Source: CAZXFH01 sp964640055
Lineage (GTDB): Bacteria > Fidelibacterota > UBA2242 > JAFGTP01
Direction of reading: 5' to 3'
DNA: 7,847 nucleotides
NCBI GenBank assembly: GCA_964640055.1
Contig: CAZXFH010000089.1
Span: forward strand, 1-7,847
In this document: piece by piece, positions 6,640-7,847 of the stretch
Layout of the letters: the number at the start of each line of letters is the position of its first letter
Numbering within the stretch: the stretch's first letter is position 1
Notes under the pieces: generated by a model
The model's database searches: none
What the model saw: only the letters and a program-made list of their open reading frames with translations
Told to the model about the DNA's origin: nothing
Program-made: the position numbers and the translations under genes

Positions 6640-6641
6640 AA

Positions 6642-7559
6642 ATGAGTTTGCCTCGTACCAAATTCGTCAAATATAAGGCCTCAGATTATGATTCGGAAGT
6701 AGCCATTTATCCACCTGACAATAACCCATCAAGTCCACCTGAAACAACAGTTATCATTCCCACGGCCGATGGTTACCGGGAGGGATACTTCCCACACCTT
6801 CTGCAGCAATTAAAAGAGCAGAATTACCATAATTTTGAAACCATTATTGTCAAGGGTGATCCTCGGCCGGGCCGGGCGATTAACACCGCCGTCTCACTGA
6901 GCAAAGGCCAATTCTTCATTATTCTGGATGATGATGTTCAATTAGGTCATTCCATGTTATTTACAAAATTGATAAAGACGCTAAAGGAAAGTCCTGAAAT
7001 TGGTATGGCCGGAGTTCCTAACCTGGTGGCACCCAAAGCATCTTCCCTGGTGCAAAAAGGGATGAGCCAAATTCCGCGCCGGACTTCACCGATGGTCACT
7101 GAGATCATAAATAGTGATTTAGCGGAACATGCTTGTTGCGCTGTGCCCCGCAACGTATTTTTGCAAGTTGGCGGTGAAAACGAATTGATTCCGCGGGGGG
7201 TGGATCCTTACTTCCGCCAGATAGTCCGGACGGCAGGATACCGGGTCGTGGTCGTTCCGCAAGTATATATTCATCATTTATTACCTGCAAATTTACAAGG
7301 AATGATCACAAAATTTTACAATAACGGAAAAAAAGCGGCCTATGTCAACAAGTTCTATCCGCAATTTGTAGTGGAATTGGCGACCGAACATAATCAGCCA
7401 ATCGGGAAGAAACGATCGATACTGGTACGCATGGTTTCCTTCAAATATCGTTTAATAAAGGCACTCTTGACCGGCAAATTTATTTACTTTCTCAGCATGA
7501 GCTTATATTTATGGGGCTATCTGTATGGGTATGCCACCCTCAAAAAGAACGATGTATAG
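6642..7559 (+). CDS. GT2 glycosyltransferase (GT-A fold), 305 aa
   Basis: This is an inverting, metal-dependent glycosyltransferase. The GT-A domain begins with TTVIIPTADGYREGYFPHLLQQL (35-57) and continues through RPGRAINTAVSLSKGQFFIILDDDV (75-99). D96-D98 are the DxD-type residues that bind the nucleotide-sugar and metal. VGGENELIPRGVDPYFRQIVRTAGY (176-200) corresponds to the family's acidic acceptor-side motif (around D188) and QxxR-like segment, followed by VYIHH (208-212). The last 30-40 residues are hydrophobic and aromatic (IYFLSMSLYLWGYLYGY, 281-297) and probably attach the protein to the membrane. About 30 residues precede the GT-A fold. The gene follows its GT4 neighbour after 2 bp and shares its composition, so the two are probably co-transcribed and act in the same pathway. 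The start has no strong ribosome site, consistent with coupled translation. Donor and linkage cannot be read from the sequence. Confidence 0.9.
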   Translation: MSLPRTKFVKYKASDYDSEVAIYPPDNNPSSPPETTVIIPTADGYREGYFPHLLQQLKEQNYHNFETIIVKGDPRPGRAINTAVSLSKGQFFIILDDDVQLGHSMLFTKLIKTLKESPEIGMAGVPNLVAPKASSLVQKGMSQIPRRTSPMVTEIINSDLAEHACCAVPRNVFLQVGGENELIPRGVDPYFRQIVRTAGYRVVVVPQVYIHHLLPANLQGMITKFYNNGKKAAYVNKFYPQFVVELATEHNQPIGKKRSILVRMVSFKYRLIKALLTGKFIYFLSMSLYLWGYLYGYATLKKNDV

Positions 7560-7591
7560 ATCAAAAATACGCCAATCTTTAAAAAAATATT

Positions 7592-7608
7592 CAACCACGC
7601 TGTGGTTG
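7592..7608. repeat. Hairpin H1: CAACCAC-GCT-GTGGTTG
   Basis: This is a perfect 7-bp inverted repeat with a 3-nt loop, 32 bp after the last gene. It is the first of five hairpins. No T-run follows, so it is not a classical Rho-independent terminator, though it could protect the 3' end of the operon transcript. Confidence 0.75.
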
Positions 7609-7636
7609 TTGGAATGGTTTGGTGTTTTCTTGGCCA

Positions 7637-7651
7637 CCGTATTGCATACGG
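7637..7651. repeat. Hairpin H2: CCGTAT-TGC-ATACGG
   Basis: This is a perfect 6-bp stem with a 3-nt loop, 28 bp after H1. Its stem sequence is unrelated to those of its neighbours. Confidence 0.65.
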
Positions 7652-7665
7652 CGCTAATCAAATTC

Positions 7666-7680
7666 AATCCCTCCGGGATT
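7666..7680. repeat. Hairpin H3: AATCCC-TCC-GGGATT
   Basis: This is a perfect 6-bp stem with a 3-nt loop, 14 bp after H2. CTCCG appears within it (7671-7675) and again just after it (7684-7688). Confidence 0.65.
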
Positions 7681-7718
7681 CTTCTCCGAATACCAATATA
7701 TCCATATACCAACAAGAC

Positions 7719-7733
7719 AACTCCGAAGGAGTT
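7719..7733. repeat. Hairpin H4: AACTCC-GAA-GGAGTT
   Basis: This is a perfect 6-bp stem with a 3-nt loop. Its right arm can instead pair further downstream: GGAGTTAA at 7728-7735 is the exact complement of TTAACTCC at 7742-7749, across a 6-nt loop. The two pairings exclude each other. Confidence 0.65.
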
Positions 7734-7745
7734 AAACCTGATTAA

Positions 7746-7764
7746 CTCCGGATGCAATCCGGAG
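7746..7764. repeat. Hairpin H5: CTCCGGAT-GCA-ATCCGGAG
   Basis: This is a perfect 8-bp GC-rich stem with a 3-nt loop, the strongest of the five. Its left arm shares bases with the alternative stem that uses the right arm of H4. No T-run follows. Confidence 0.75.
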
Positions 7765-7847
7765 ACTCGCCCTATCCCTTCAATAATACAACTGGTAGTG
7801 TCAAAAGTTTTATGAAAGAATGAAAGAGGATCTCAAGACCGGATGAT

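Larger units (their letters stand above)
7560..7847. other. Gene-free tail downstream of the glycan operon
   Basis: These 288 bases follow the GT2 stop codon. They contain the five hairpins at 7592-7764 and no gene I can support. Open frames exist on both strands (7525-7815 forward, 7509-7757 reverse), but both overlap the GT2 gene and read through the palindromes, so they look like by-products of the symmetry. Bases 7765-7847 hold no hairpin. Near the edge there is a perfect tandem pair of ATGAAAGA (7812-7819 and 7820-7827). No promoter, tRNA or T-tailed terminator is visible. What lies beyond the window edge is unknown. Confidence 0.6.

Noticed and set aside
7592..7608. Rho-independent terminator for the operon
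   Set aside because: The stem is adequate but no U-tract follows it or any of the other four hairpins.
7592..7764. CRISPR array or integron attC-like array
   Set aside because: The five palindromes have different sequences and irregular spacing, with no constant repeat, no equal spacers, no cas genes and no integrase.
7525..7815. Forward 96-codon open frame over the hairpin region
   Set aside because: It overlaps the GT2 gene by 35 bases, has no ribosome site or recognisable domain, and most of it is translated palindrome. The reverse frame at 7509-7757 is open for the same reason.

Overview
The window reads as part of a bacterial surface-polysaccharide (O-antigen, capsule or exopolysaccharide) locus. 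It holds six intact genes on the + strand at 1672-7559: five glycosyltransferases and one sugar O-acyltransferase. An intact insertion sequence lies on their upstream side. The host cannot be named from this sequence. All reading frames are uninterrupted and use the standard bacterial code. The transposase resembles DDE transposases I remember from Chloroflexota-like environmental genomes, and the palindrome-rich tail resembles intergenic repeats I remember from Bacteroidota/Ignavibacteria-like genomes. Both are recollections, not searches, and they do not agree.

Layout. Positions 3-95 are the C-terminal end of an unidentified basic protein. Positions 166-1519 are a 1354-bp insertion sequence with 5'-TG...CA-3' ends, flanked by a 6-bp target duplication (GTTAGA at 160-165 and 1520-1525). 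Its single transposase gene runs on the minus strand (226-1383). The ends carry an unequal array of a 20-bp repeat, two copies on the left and three on the right. The element landed about 10 bp upstream of a plausible promoter (1536-1565) for the glycan genes. Without it, the upstream gene and the first glycosyltransferase gene would be 216 bp apart.

The glycan genes form two compositional blocks. The first (1672-5499) is very AT-rich: a GT4 glycosyltransferase, a CgeB-like glycosyltransferase, a left-handed beta-helix acyltransferase and a second GT4 enzyme that starts at TTG. The first three genes overlap by ATGA, and the fourth follows after 8 bp. The second block (5521-7559) has clearly higher GC: another GT4 enzyme and a GT2 enzyme separated by 2 bp. 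Together the enzymes would assemble and acylate an oligosaccharide repeat or chain on the cytoplasmic face of the membrane. No polymerase, flippase, ABC exporter, chain-length regulator or nucleotide-sugar pathway gene is present, so the locus extends beyond the window.

The last 288 bases (7560-7847) contain no convincing gene. They hold a string of five short perfect hairpins, all with 3-nt loops but with unrelated stems, including a pair whose arms can pair in alternative ways. This tail and the asymmetric ends of the insertion sequence are the most unusual parts. I see no evidence for a complete new defence, CRISPR or signalling system.
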